Origin: Parvibaculaceae bacterium Mf 1.05b.01
GTDB taxonomy: Bacteria; Pseudomonadota; Alphaproteobacteria; Parvibaculales; Parvibaculaceae
Assembly (NCBI GenBank): GCA_000509225.1
Contig: BAOK01000001.1
Coordinates: 558,001 to 622,000, forward strand
Reading direction: 5' to 3'
Length of the DNA stretch: 64,000 bases
The notes under the pieces were generated by a model that was not told where the DNA came from, did no database searches, and saw only the letters and a program-made list of their open reading frames with translations. The position numbers and the translations under genes were made by a program. Shown here one piece after another: positions 17,424 to 26,495 of this stretch (its first letter is position 1; each line of letters starts with the position of its first letter).

Positions 17424-18257
17424 ATGCAATCCCTGAAGAAAATAGAACTGATGGCCGGTCTGCGAGCGCAGATTGCGGCGCTGGAAACGCCACCTTCTCA
17501 AGAGGAAGAAGGGCGGTTTCAGCTCGGCCTTGACGCTGTGGACAGGCGGCTACCGGGTGGTGGCCTTGCGCGCCGTGGCGTGCATGAGGTGCGGGCGGCG
17601 TCTTATGGAGATATGGGAGCGGCCATCGGGTTTGCAGCGGCTTTGGCGACGCGGGCGACTTTTGCGGGCGGTATGCCAAGTGGGAAGGACAGGTTGATTG
17701 CCTGGTGCCAGCAGAGCTGGGGCGCCTATGACATGGGCGCGCTTTATGGCCCGGGGCTCGCAGGATTTGGCATTGATCCGAGTCGTCTTCTGCTGGTGAA
17801 CCCGGCGCGGGAGCCGGACATGTTATGGGCTTTAGAGGAATGTGTTCGCGCTGGTGTGTTTGCCGCGGTCGTTGGGGAAGTGCCGGCAACGTCCCGGCAT
17901 TTTAATTTGCGAGCCAGCAGGCGGCTTCATCTGGCGGCAGAAGATGCGAGTACGCCTCTTATTCTGATGCGCGGATTTGGGGAGCTTACAAGCCCCAGTG
18001 CTGCACTGACGCGCTGGTGTGTGTCGGCGGTATCCACAGTGGAAGAGGGCAGTCTGCACGCGATTGACCGACCCGGCTGGCAGGTTGATCTGGAGAAGTG
18101 CAAAGGTGGGCGACCCTTCCTGTCAGCGCTTGCCTGGGACGCCTGTGCGGGCAGTTTTGTTTCCAGCGTGTCTGAAAAGCAGCGGGGAGGAGACAACCAG
18201 CCTGCTATTTCCTCGTCTCTTCCTCCGTCGGAAAAGATTTCTGTATACGGAACGTGA
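17424..18257 (+). CDS. imuA: ImuA, SOS mutasome accessory protein
   Basis: 277 residues from ATG 17424; a GTG at 17391 in the same frame would lie upstream of the LexA box and is rejected. ImuA is a RecA/SulA-like protein that works with ImuB and DnaE2 in damage-induced translesion synthesis. Seen here: LGLDAVDRRLPGGGLARRGVHEV (RecA-like N-terminal block), IGFAAALATRATFAGG, LIAWCQQSWGAYDMGALYGPGLAGFGIDPSRLLLVNP and RHFNLRASRRLHLAAEDASTPLILMR, all typical of alphaproteobacterial ImuA. A canonical Walker A is absent, as in other ImuA proteins. Its partners are not adjacent: 860 nt separates it from imuB. Confidence 0.88.
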   Translation: MQSLKKIELMAGLRAQIAALETPPSQEEEGRFQLGLDAVDRRLPGGGLARRGVHEVRAASYGDMGAAIGFAAALATRATFAGGMPSGKDRLIAWCQQSWGAYDMGALYGPGLAGFGIDPSRLLLVNPAREPDMLWALEECVRAGVFAAVVGEVPATSRHFNLRASRRLHLAAEDASTPLILMRGFGELTSPSAALTRWCVSAVSTVEEGSLHAIDRPGWQVDLEKCKGGRPFLSALAWDACAGSFVSSVSEKQRGGDNQPAISSSLPPSEKISVYGT

Positions 18258-18285
18258 TTTTATTTTCTAGATTTTCTTATTTAAC

Positions 18286-18361
18286 TGTCACCCCGGACAT
18301 GATCCGGGGTCCATGCTGAGCTGCGATGTTCTATGGATCCCGGGGCAAGCCCGGGATGACA
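18286..18361. repeat. Palindromic extragenic repeat (alphaproteobacterial GTCACCCCGG type)
   Basis: A 76-nt imperfect palindrome: outer arms TGTCA/TGACA, hairpin CCCCGGA-CATGA-TCCGGGG at 18291-18309, central TCCAT/ATGGA pairing, and hairpin TCCCGGG/CCCGGGA at 18338-18356. Dispersed repeats of this sequence type are common between genes in many alphaproteobacteria. It may also terminate imuA and the opposing lipoprotein transcript. Confidence 0.85.
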
Positions 18362-18424
18362 GCTTAGAACTGGAGCAGATTCTCTGCTTGTTACATTTCC
18401 ACTAGTGACCTGTCTGGTGGGGAC

Positions 18425-18712
18425 TTACCAATACCGGTAAGGATATCTGTAGCGTGATCGATACCATGGCCAGAACGGGCCGCGGCGGGCATTGTTCAGC
18501 GCGCGTGTTTTTGCGTTTTCGCTCCGGATCTCGCGTAGGCGTAAGAGGCAATCAGCGAAGGCCTCTGTTTGAGGCTGAAAGCCGAGGGTCGTGCATTCCG
18601 CTTCGTCTGCGTTACGCTGAGCAGCGGCTTGGGTGGCGCGTTGCTCAGGTGTGGCGCAGGCGCTTAAGGCGAGGGCCCCGGCAATGCATAGAGTTATGGC
18701 AAGGGGTCGCAT
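18425..18712 (-). CDS. Small lipoprotein, function unknown
   Basis: 95 residues with lipoprotein signal MRPLAITLCIAGALALSAC (lipobox LSAC, Cys19). The mature part is short and charged: QRNADEAECTTLGFQPQTEAFADCLLRLREIR, then an Arg/Tyr/Trp-rich tail ending in RYRYPYRYW. The C-x3-LGF-x-P-x-TE-x4-5-C-x3-L-x-E-x-R pattern is shared with the gene immediately upstream, so the two arose by tandem duplication. The start codon is 3 nt after the stop of that gene. The aromatic tail may contact the outer membrane or peptidoglycan; this is only a guess. Confidence 0.78.
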   Translation of the reverse strand: MRPLAITLCIAGALALSACATPEQRATQAAAQRNADEAECTTLGFQPQTEAFADCLLRLREIRSENAKTRALNNARRGPFWPWYRSRYRYPYRYW

Positions 18713-18715
18713 GGC

Positions 18716-18973
18716 TCACAATCCAATTCCGATGCCGACCCCTACACCGAAATTTGGATGGTTCGGGGCTTCCTGTGAGGCGCGGACTTCCTTCAGTTTC
18801 AGTCGGCAGTTTCCATAAGGCTCTGTTTCCGGTTCGAAGCCCAGTTCCCGGCAGTGTTGATCATCTATGCGATCAAGCCGCGCCTGTTCTCGGGCGCGGT
18901 CTTCCGCAGTGGAGCAGGCGGCGAGCAGTAAAGCAGAGATGCTGAGAGCGAAAACGGGTTTCAAACAGGTCAT
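18716..18973 (-). CDS. Small lipoprotein, paralogue of the neighbouring gene
   Basis: 85 residues from the ATG at 18973, which has GGAGG 5 nt upstream (an ATG 21 nt earlier has none). Lipobox LAAC after MTCLKPVFALSISALLLA. Mature part DRIDDQHCRELGFEPETEPYGNCRLKLKEVR shares the Cys-LGF-TE-Cys module with its partner; the end is a glycine-rich GVGVGIGIGL. First gene of a two-gene operon pointing against imuA and away from imuB. Confidence 0.78.
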   Translation of the reverse strand: MTCLKPVFALSISALLLAACSTAEDRAREQARLDRIDDQHCRELGFEPETEPYGNCRLKLKEVRASQEAPNHPNFGVGVGIGIGL

Positions 18974-19053
18974 AGAGGCCTCCAAACAGAACACTTGTTA
19001 AGCATACGCGAAAACTGACTCGCCTTCAGTCACAGTTTCCGGCACACTCAAAT

Positions 19054-19068
19054 GTTCTTATTTTGTTC
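19054..19068. promoter_or_regulatory. LexA (SOS) box upstream of imuB-dnaE2
   Basis: GTTC-N7-GTTC, exact consensus, 49 nt before the imuB start. TA-rich sequence (TTTAATTATATATTT) follows and could supply the -10. It gives imuB-dnaE2 SOS control independent of imuA. Confidence 0.88.
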
Positions 19069-19116
19069 TAATCTTTCTGTCCCTGTTTTAATTATATATT
19101 TCAGTGGTTTAGTTCG

Positions 19117-20733
19117 GTGTCGCCTGGCAATTCAACAGAAAAACGGATCCTCTCGCTCTGGCTCCCTGACTGGCCGATTTATCGATTGGCCCGGGCGGCC
19201 CAGCTTGATCCGAGCGCCCCTCTGGCCTTGCGGGGTGCACGACAAGGGGGAGAGCGCGTTGTCGCGCTTAATAAGGAGGCGCGGGGACTGGGCGTATCTC
19301 GTGGGCAGCTTCTCGCTGACGCGTTGGCAGTTGCTTCAGGGCTTCACGTGCATGGGGAGGACCCGCACGCAGATGCCCGAGCGCTCAAACAGCTGAGCGA
19401 TTGGTGCGGGCGCTATACGCCCTGGACGGCACCTGACCCGATGCCGGTGCATGAAGAGCCTGACGGTATCTTTCTCGACATCACCGGATGTGGACATTTG
19501 TTTGGGGGAGAAGCGCGACTGGTGGAGGATCTGATAAGACGTCTGACCGGTTTTGGTCTGTCGGCGCGGGTTGGTGTGGCGCCTTATCCGGGAGCTGCCT
19601 GGGCGGTGGCACGCTATGGCGCGCGCGCGGTGACGCTTATTGCGAAGGATAAAGTTCGCGTAGCGCTGGACCCTTTGCCCTTGAGCGCCCTCCGACTGGA
19701 TATGGCCATGGTGGATGATCTGGCGCGATTGGGTATGAAGCAGGTGCGGGACCTTCATACGCTGCCGCGGGCGCCGATGGTGGCCCGGTTCGGCAAGGTT
19801 CTAGCCGCACGTCTTGATCAGGCTTTGGGCCGCGCCAGTGAACCGATCTCTCCTGATATGCCTCTTGTGCCGTTTCGTACCCGTTTACAGTTTGCCGAAG
19901 GGTTGGTGGCGCTTACGGACATTGAGCAGGCCATCCGCTTGTTGAGCGATGAGATGGTGCCTTTGCTGCAAGCAGCAGATCAGGGCGCGCGCCGCTTGGA
20001 GCTTCATCTGTTTCGAACCGATGGGATGCGGTTCAGCATTGATGTGGGGACCAGTGTGCCCAGCGATGATGGTGCCCATATTGCGGCTCTGTTTTCTGAG
20101 CGACTGACCGGGTTTGGCCAGGGTCTGGAAATCGGTCTGGGCATTGAAGCGATGGTGCTGCATGTAACGGCGGCGGACCCGATCGCCCACACGCAAGCTG
20201 ATATTACCGAGGTGAAGAAGAGCCGCCTTAAACGCCGTCCAGCCGACCTGGGATTTCTGGTGGACCGGTTGGGCAACCGTCTGGGGTTTGACCGGGTGGG
20301 GCGGTTCGAACCACGGGAAAGCCATATTCCGGAAAATGCTGTTGTTTTTATTCCGGCAGTCGCGGGCATTCGTCCTTTGGAAGAAGATCGGGAACCCCAT
20401 GACTGGCGGGTAGAAGAGCGTCAGCGGGTGGGGCGGCCCCTGCGCATGCTGCCTTGTGCGGAAGCGGTAGAAACAATCGCGGAAGTGCCCGATGGCCCGC
20501 CGCGCCAGTTCCGTTGGCGGCGGGTGACCTATCACGTAGCACGCTCAGAAGGGCCAGAGCGGATTGCGCCTGAATGGTGGCGTCACCGTACTGCTTCTCA
20601 GGGCCGGGCACATGTGCGGGATTATTACCGCGTGGAGGACGAGCAAGGCCGGCGCTTCTGGCTCTACCGGGATGGTCTCTTTGGTCGCGAGACGGCGAAC
20701 CCGAAATGGTTTGTGCATGGGGTGTTTGGGTGA
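19117..20733 (+). CDS. imuB: ImuB, Y-family polymerase-like mutasome protein
   Basis: 538 residues from GTG 19117. Y-family polymerase homologue that lacks polymerase activity and acts as the clamp-binding hub between ImuA and DnaE2. Seen: RILSLWLPDWPIYRLAR (replacing the acidic catalytic start of Pol IV), ALNKEARGLGVSRGQ, DGIFLDITGCGHLFGGE, GVAPYPGAAWAVARYG and a little-finger region to about 350, then the C-terminal PEWWRHRTASQGRAHVRDYYRVEDEQGRRFWLYRDGLF shared by all ImuB. The stop overlaps the dnaE2 start (GTGA). Preceded by its own LexA box. Confidence 0.93.
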   Translation: MSPGNSTEKRILSLWLPDWPIYRLARAAQLDPSAPLALRGARQGGERVVALNKEARGLGVSRGQLLADALAVASGLHVHGEDPHADARALKQLSDWCGRYTPWTAPDPMPVHEEPDGIFLDITGCGHLFGGEARLVEDLIRRLTGFGLSARVGVAPYPGAAWAVARYGARAVTLIAKDKVRVALDPLPLSALRLDMAMVDDLARLGMKQVRDLHTLPRAPMVARFGKVLAARLDQALGRASEPISPDMPLVPFRTRLQFAEGLVALTDIEQAIRLLSDEMVPLLQAADQGARRLELHLFRTDGMRFSIDVGTSVPSDDGAHIAALFSERLTGFGQGLEIGLGIEAMVLHVTAADPIAHTQADITEVKKSRLKRRPADLGFLVDRLGNRLGFDRVGRFEPRESHIPENAVVFIPAVAGIRPLEEDREPHDWRVEERQRVGRPLRMLPCAEAVETIAEVPDGPPRQFRWRRVTYHVARSEGPERIAPEWWRHRTASQGRAHVRDYYRVEDEQGRRFWLYRDGLFGRETANPKWFVHGVFG

Positions 20734-23700
20734 CCTCCTTCGCGGAGCTGGCCATTACCAGCAATTTCAGTTTTCTGCGAGGTGCATCGCACGGAGACGA
20801 GCTTGCGATGCGGGCGATGGAGCTCGGGCTTGTCGCTATTGGTGTTGCGGACCGCAATACATTTGCAGGCATTGTGCGCGCTCACAAAGCAGCGAAGGAT
20901 CAGGGTCTGAGATTCCTGCCGGGCGTGCGGTTGATCACCCAAGATGGTTTTGAAGTGATTGCTTACCCTCAAGATCGTCCGGCCTATGCTCGGCTCTGTC
21001 GGTTGCTCACGCTGGGCAATCGACGGGCCCCCAAGGGAGAGTGTTACCTCACGCTCCACGATATTACCTCTTATGGCGATGGGCAGTGCTTCATCGCCAT
21101 GCCGCCCCCAACACCAGGGAAAGAGTTTGAAGCTTCTCTTCGCAATCTGTCCGTGCGTTTTCCAGATCAGATCTGGCTTGGACTAAACCGTCTTTACACA
21201 GGTGACGACAAAAGGCGGATGAAAGAGCTAGCCCGTCTTGCAGGGCGCGCGCGTGTGCCTCTGGTCGCGACAAATGATGTGCTTTATCACGCGCCGGAAC
21301 GACGGCGCCTGCAGGACGTCATGACCTGCATTCGCGAACATTGCACCATTTATGAGGCAGGCTTTCGTCTGCAGGCAAATGCGGAACGGCACCTGAAAGA
21401 TGAAGCTGAAATGGTTCGTATCTTTCGGGGGTACGAAGAGGCGATTTCAGAAACGGCCCTAATTGTTGAGCGCTGCACCTTCTCTCTTGATGAGCTAGCC
21501 TATGAATATCCCGACGATGTGTTTGATGATGCACTGGCCCCTCAGGCGCTTCTGGAGAAGCTCACCTGGGACGGTGTGGCTGAAAAATTTCCCGATGGCA
21601 TCACGGATAAATTGCGGGATACGCTGACGCGGGAACTTGAGCTTATTCGTCGTCTCAAGTTCGCTCCCTATTTTTTGACGGTCTACGACATTGTCCGCTT
21701 TGCGGAGTCGCAACACATCCTCTGCCAGGGGCGCGGGTCGGCGGCGAACTCTGCTGTCTGTTATTGCCTCGGTATCACGGCGGTTAATCCAGTCAAAGTT
21801 GATCTCTTGTTTGAGCGCTTCATCTCGGAAGAGCGCAATGAACCGCCTGACATTGACGTCGACTTTGAACATGAGCGGCGCGAGGAGGTCATCCAATATA
21901 TCTACCAGAAATATGGGCGCGACCGTGCCGGGCTTGCGGCGACGGTGATTACCTATCGGGCTCGAAGTGCCATCCGAGAGGTGGGGAAGGCCATGGGCCT
22001 CTCTGAGGATGTGGTGGGTGCCATGGCGCGGATGACCTGGGGTTGGTCGTCTAAGGGCGTGGCTGCTGACGAAGTACGGCAGGCGGGGCTTGATCCGGAG
22101 GATCCACTGATTGCGATGGCCCTTTCTCTTGCGGGGGAGTTGATCGGGTTCCCGCGGCATCTCTCTCAACATGTGGGCGGGTTTGTCATCACGCGTGGGG
22201 CTCTAGAAGAGGTGGTGCCAATCCAGAACGCAGCGATGGAAGACCGCACCATTGTTGAGTGGGATAAGGATGACCTTGATACGCTCGGTATTCTGAAAAT
22301 CGACGTGCTGGCGCTTGGCATGTTGTCCTGCATCCGCAAGGCGTTTGACCTTCTGGAAACCCATTACGGTATTCGACATGGGTTGCGCACGGTGCCGGAG
22401 GACGACCCGGCGGTCTATGACATGTTGTGCCAGGCGGACTCGGTCGGTGTCTTTCAGGTGGAAAGCCGGGCCCAGATGTCCATGTTGCCACGGCTCAAAC
22501 CCCGAACCTTTTATGATCTGGTGGTGGAGGTGGCGATTGTGCGGCCCGGGCCCATCCAAGGGGATATGGTGCACCCTTATCTTCGTCGACGGAATAAAGA
22601 AGAGCCCGTCGATTTTCCGTCGGATGAATTGCGGGAGGTGTTGGGCAAAACCATGGGCGTGCCGCTCTTTCAGGAGCAGGCCATGAAGATTGCGATTGTG
22701 GCCGCCGGGTTTACGCCGCCAGAGGCTGACGGATTGCGCCGGGCGATGGCAACGTTTCGGCGAAACGGCACCATCTATGATTTCGAGCACAAGTTCATCG
22801 GCGGCATGGTGGCGCGGGGCTATGAACAGGATTTTGCGGAACGCTGTTTTAAACAGATTGAAGGTTTCGGGGATTATGGATTCCCGGAAAGCCATGCGGC
22901 GTCCTTTGCGCTCCTTGTTTATGTGTCCGCCTGGCTCAAGTGCCATTACCCGGATGTCTTTTGTGCGGCGATCCTGAATTCCCAGCCCATGGGCTTTTAT
23001 GCGCCCGCTCAATTGGTGCGGGATGCGAAAGAACATGGGGTTCAGGTGGTGCCCGCAGATGTGAATGCCTCTGACTGGGATTCAACGTTGGAGCCTTTAG
23101 GCGAACCTGTTGCGCCGACGCAAGCCGATGGACAGATAACTCATCGCAAGCGTTGGAAAACCAAACCGCGCCACACATGTGCAGTGCGGCTGGGGTTGCG
23201 TCATATCAAGGGGTTCCGGGAAGAGGCGGCGGAACTTGTCGAGGACAAGCGATTGCGTGGATATGATTCCGTTCGTGATCTCTGGCTCCGGACCGGTCTT
23301 ACGCCTCGGGTGATTGAAGTTCTGGCGAATGCGGATGCATTCCGCTCTATCGGTCTGGAACGTCGCGATGCGCTTTGGGGCGTGCGGGGTCTTGGTGGAT
23401 GGGGGCAGCATAAAAAGGGTCAGAACGGAAAGGCGCCCGCGGCACTTCCGCTCTTTGAGCATCTGGAGCAGGCGGGCTTTCAGGAAGAGCCGGATGTGCA
23501 TTTACCTGCCATGCCGCTCGGTGAACAAGTGGTGCATGATTACGCCACCATGCGTCTTTCCTTGAAGGCGCACCCGGTTTCTTTCCTGCGCTCGCATCTG
23601 GATGCGCGGCGGGTCGTGACGAATGCGCAGCTGGATGACGAAACCATTCGCGATGGCACGCGGGTTAATCTCGCGGGCCTTGTTCTGGTACGTCAGCGGC

Positions 23701-24068
23701 CGGGTACAGCAAGTGGGGTAATATTCGCAACGCTGGAAGATGAGACGGGGGTCGCGAATATCATCATCTGGCCGAAGATTTTTGAGCGGTATCGACGCAC
23801 GGTTTTGCAGTCGCGTTTTCTTGCTGTGCGTGGCCGGGTGCAGAAAGCGGAAGGGGTGATCCATGTTGTCTCCGATTGGCTGGAAGACTGGACCCATGAA
23901 CTGGCGGGTCTTACAGATGGTCAATATGAGATTGGTGATAACGGACTTGCGCACGCAGATGAGGTGAAGCGCCCGGGTGAAGACCCGCGCACACGTTCAT
24001 TGCAGAAGCTTTATGAGCGACAACTTCGGGCAGCGCGCCTGATGCCAAAAAGCAGGGACTTTCACTAA
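20730..24068 (+). CDS. dnaE2: Error-prone DNA polymerase DnaE2 (ImuC)
   Basis: 1112 residues from GTG 20730 in a GTGA overlap with imuB; the frame is open further upstream but only inside imuB. C-family polymerase: N-terminal PHP domain (FAELAITSNFSFLRGASHGDELAMRA), QGRGSAANSAVCYCLGIT palm block, PPDIDVDFEHERREEVIQYIYQKYGRDRAGLAATVITY around residue 370-400 with the catalytic aspartates, QHVGGFVITRG, VRPGPIQGDMVHPYLRRR and a C-terminal OB fold (VNLAGLVLVRQRPGTASGVIFATLEDETG). Its length is usual for DnaE2. It carries out SOS-induced mutagenic bypass with ImuAB. Confidence 0.96.
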   Translation: MTSFAELAITSNFSFLRGASHGDELAMRAMELGLVAIGVADRNTFAGIVRAHKAAKDQGLRFLPGVRLITQDGFEVIAYPQDRPAYARLCRLLTLGNRRAPKGECYLTLHDITSYGDGQCFIAMPPPTPGKEFEASLRNLSVRFPDQIWLGLNRLYTGDDKRRMKELARLAGRARVPLVATNDVLYHAPERRRLQDVMTCIREHCTIYEAGFRLQANAERHLKDEAEMVRIFRGYEEAISETALIVERCTFSLDELAYEYPDDVFDDALAPQALLEKLTWDGVAEKFPDGITDKLRDTLTRELELIRRLKFAPYFLTVYDIVRFAESQHILCQGRGSAANSAVCYCLGITAVNPVKVDLLFERFISEERNEPPDIDVDFEHERREEVIQYIYQKYGRDRAGLAATVITYRARSAIREVGKAMGLSEDVVGAMARMTWGWSSKGVAADEVRQAGLDPEDPLIAMALSLAGELIGFPRHLSQHVGGFVITRGALEEVVPIQNAAMEDRTIVEWDKDDLDTLGILKIDVLALGMLSCIRKAFDLLETHYGIRHGLRTVPEDDPAVYDMLCQADSVGVFQVESRAQMSMLPRLKPRTFYDLVVEVAIVRPGPIQGDMVHPYLRRRNKEEPVDFPSDELREVLGKTMGVPLFQEQAMKIAIVAAGFTPPEADGLRRAMATFRRNGTIYDFEHKFIGGMVARGYEQDFAERCFKQIEGFGDYGFPESHAASFALLVYVSAWLKCHYPDVFCAAILNSQPMGFYAPAQLVRDAKEHGVQVVPADVNASDWDSTLEPLGEPVAPTQADGQITHRKRWKTKPRHTCAVRLGLRHIKGFREEAAELVEDKRLRGYDSVRDLWLRTGLTPRVIEVLANADAFRSIGLERRDALWGVRGLGGWGQHKKGQNGKAPAALPLFEHLEQAGFQEEPDVHLPAMPLGEQVVHDYATMRLSLKAHPVSFLRSHLDARRVVTNAQLDDETIRDGTRVNLAGLVLVRQRPGTASGVIFATLEDETGVANIIIWPKIFERYRRTVLQSRFLAVRGRVQKAEGVIHVVSDWLEDWTHELAGLTDGQYEIGDNGLAHADEVKRPGEDPRTRSLQKLYERQLRAARLMPKSRDFH

Positions 24069-24079
24069 AGCCCTAAGAA

Positions 24080-25297
24080 TTAGTCCGCGGGATGAGCCCC
24101 AAAAAGTGGCTTATGCCATCTCAGCTCTCGCCCTTCTTCCGGATGAGTGGGGATGAGCCTGGAGAGAGCCAAAGAAATTGCCGCCATGCCTGCGCCCAGG
24201 AGAAAGACCAGACTTGGGTTCACCAGCCAGATCAGGCCGAAGAGGGCAGGGATCACAACGGCGGCTATATGATTGATCGAAAAGGCAACGCCTGCTGTCG
24301 GTGCGATGTCCGCTGGATCTGCAATCTTCTGAAAATAGGTTTTCATGGCGATGGCGAGCGCGAAGAAGGCGTGATCAATCACATAGAGCACGGCAGCAAG
24401 TGTCGCGTTTTCAACAAAGGCATAGGTAACAAAGACACCGATCAGCCCGATATACTCAAATGTTAGCGCCCGGCGTTCGCCGAAACGTGCAATTAAGCCG
24501 CCAATCTTTGGTGCGAGCACCATGTTAAAGGCTTGGTTGATCAGGAAAAGCAAGGTGATGGCGGTGACGGAATAGCCGAACTTTTCCACCATCATGAAGC
24601 CGGCAAAAACCACGAATATTTGGCGTCGTGCACCCCCCATAAAGGTGAGCGCGTAGTAGAGCCAATAGCGTGAGCGAAGGACAAGGGTCTTACGCTGTGC
24701 GGTAGGCGCTTCAAATGTGGGGAAGAGCGCCCAAGCGGTGAGCGCAATGAGAACAGTTACAGCGCCACCGGCCAAATAGACCCACTTGTAGTCGAGCCCG
24801 ATCCATTCCCAGATGATGAATATCAATCCGTAAGCGAGGAGGCTTGCGAAACCACCGACCGCGAGCAGCCTCCCAAGAACGACCGGTGCTTCCCCCTTTG
24901 GCAGCCATTGCAGGGCCAGAGATTGTTGGGCGGTTTCATAGTAATGGTAGCCGACTGACATAAGGACAGTCGTGCAGTAGAGGCCGATTGCTGAGGGGAA
25001 GAACCCGGTGAGGGCCGTGCCGATGCCCAAAATTGCTAACGAGATCAGAGCAAAGCTTTGCTCTTTCAGGATCAGCAGAACAAACACGAAAGTGAACGCT
25101 AAAAAGCCCGGCACCTCGCGAAGCGATTGCAGGATGCCCATCTCAGCGCCATCAAAAGCCGCGCGTTCAATCGCAAAATTGTTAAGCAGAGAGTTCCAGG
25201 TCGCAAAGGAGAGTGGTACGGCAACAGCCATCAACATCAACAGGATGTCTGGTCGTTTCCACTTGCCACTTTTCAGCTGATTGATGATCTGCATCAT
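24080..25297 (-). CDS. MFS transporter
   Basis: 405 residues, about 11-12 hydrophobic segments, starting MMQIINQLKSGKWKRPDILLMLMAVAVPLSF; GGTGGAA precedes the first ATG. Cytoplasmic loops carry FLAFTFVFVLLILKEQS and GLIARFGERRALTFEYIGLIG, the latter resembling the MFS G-x3-D/R-R-x-G/R-R motif. HYYETAQQSLALQWLPKGEAP resembles carriers with a membrane antiporter-type loop. Substrate not evident. It is convergent with dnaE2 (11 nt apart) and divergent from the exporter operon at 25472. Confidence 0.85.
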   Translation of the reverse strand: MMQIINQLKSGKWKRPDILLMLMAVAVPLSFATWNSLLNNFAIERAAFDGAEMGILQSLREVPGFLAFTFVFVLLILKEQSFALISLAILGIGTALTGFFPSAIGLYCTTVLMSVGYHYYETAQQSLALQWLPKGEAPVVLGRLLAVGGFASLLAYGLIFIIWEWIGLDYKWVYLAGGAVTVLIALTAWALFPTFEAPTAQRKTLVLRSRYWLYYALTFMGGARRQIFVVFAGFMMVEKFGYSVTAITLLFLINQAFNMVLAPKIGGLIARFGERRALTFEYIGLIGVFVTYAFVENATLAAVLYVIDHAFFALAIAMKTYFQKIADPADIAPTAGVAFSINHIAAVVIPALFGLIWLVNPSLVFLLGAGMAAISLALSRLIPTHPEEGRELRWHKPLFGAHPAD

Positions 25298-25471
25298 TTT
25301 GTTCCACCCTTAGGGCGCGGAGAATAGCGGAAACCCGTGGCTTTGGTAGTCGCATTTACGCAAAGGAACCTTGTATCAGTCTCGGTATATGCCATTTTAG
25401 CAGTGTAAAATTTGAGTGGCGCACCAGGTCGAGTCTGACCAGGGTTTGTTTCAAGAACAAAAGAGGCCGTT

Positions 25472-26491
25472 GTGACAAGAAGCCGTTGGATCATTGGGGT
25501 GGGACTCGCTGGCACAGTCGCGGTTGTATTTCTCTACCTTTCGCTATTCGCTCAACCGGCATTGACCGCTGTTCAGCCTATGAGAGGTCCCTCGGTCGTC
25601 GCCGTGTATGCAACAGGCACAGTAGAGCCGGTTCACGTGGCCCGCGTGGGGGCCAATGTGCCAGGCCGTATCGAACAGGTCCTGGTACAGGAAGGGGACG
25701 CTGTCGTTGAAGGCGAGGTGCTTGCCATTCTCGATAACCGGGAAGCCAGTGCGGCCGTGCGGGAACTGGAAGCGCGGCTTGAATATGCGACGTCAGATGT
25801 AGAGCGCTATCGCCGTCTGTTTAGATCTGGCAATACGAGTGCAGCTTCCAAGGATCAATCGGAAGCCAATTTCCGATCTGCAGAAGCAGCACTCGAAGCC
25901 GCGCGTGTTCGATTACAAGAACATTTCATCCGTGCTGCCATCAGCGGCGATGTGATGCGGTCTGAGATGCAGCTTGATGTCGGTGACCTGGTCACGGCCG
26001 GTAAAGTTTTGTTTGTCCTTGGCAATCCCTCTCACCTGTGGGTTGAGGCGGAAGTGGATGAGGAGGATATTCCGCGTGTTCTTGTCGGTCAGAAGGCTCT
26101 TATTCGCGCGGATGCTTTTGAAGGACAAGCCCTTGAAGGACGTATTAAGGAGATTACGCCGTTCGGCGACCCGATTGCGCGGACATACCGTGTGCACATT
26201 GCTCTCCCCTACGACACGCCCTTGCTGGCAGGAATGACGACTGAGCTCAACATCATCCTAAGAGAAAAGCAGGACGCATTGCTTGTGCCAAGCAGTGCGG
26301 TGATAAATGGCGTCGTATGGACGGTGGATGACGGCGATGTACTTGCGAAAAACCTGCCGAGACTCGGCCCAATTGATGGAACGTTTGTTGAGGTCCTGGC
26401 AGACCTTGATGAGAGTGTCTGGGTAATCCGCGAACCAACGTCTGACCTCCGCGCGGGGGAAGAAGTGCATGTGATTAGAGAAGGGCGCTGA
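25472..26491 (+). CDS. HlyD/DevB-type periplasmic adaptor (membrane fusion protein)
   Basis: 339 residues from GTG 25472 (AGAGG upstream). One N-terminal membrane anchor (RWIIGVGLAGTVAVVFLYLSLFA), then ATGTVEPVHVARVGANVPGRIEQVLVQEGDAVVEGEVLAILD, the biotinyl-lipoyl half-motif, a coiled-coil hairpin at about 85-150 and the returning AAISGDVMRSEMQLDVGDLVTAGKVLFVLGNPSHLWVEAEVDEEDI. Links an inner-membrane ABC transporter to the outer membrane. The order adaptor-permease-ATPase is that of DevBCA/MacAB exporters. The permease gene begins 4 nt later. Confidence 0.88.
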   Translation: MTRSRWIIGVGLAGTVAVVFLYLSLFAQPALTAVQPMRGPSVVAVYATGTVEPVHVARVGANVPGRIEQVLVQEGDAVVEGEVLAILDNREASAAVRELEARLEYATSDVERYRRLFRSGNTSAASKDQSEANFRSAEAALEAARVRLQEHFIRAAISGDVMRSEMQLDVGDLVTAGKVLFVLGNPSHLWVEAEVDEEDIPRVLVGQKALIRADAFEGQALEGRIKEITPFGDPIARTYRVHIALPYDTPLLAGMTTELNIILREKQDALLVPSSAVINGVVWTVDDGDVLAKNLPRLGPIDGTFVEVLADLDESVWVIREPTSDLRAGEEVHVIREGR

Positions 26492-26495
26492 CCCA

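Noticed and set aside
18286-18361. Reading the palindromic repeat as a CRISPR or IS end
   Set aside because: Single copy in the window, no spacers, no ORF or target duplication.
22203-23036. 277-residue antisense ORF in dnaE2
   Set aside because: Product of high GC at third positions; the sense frame is a clear polymerase.
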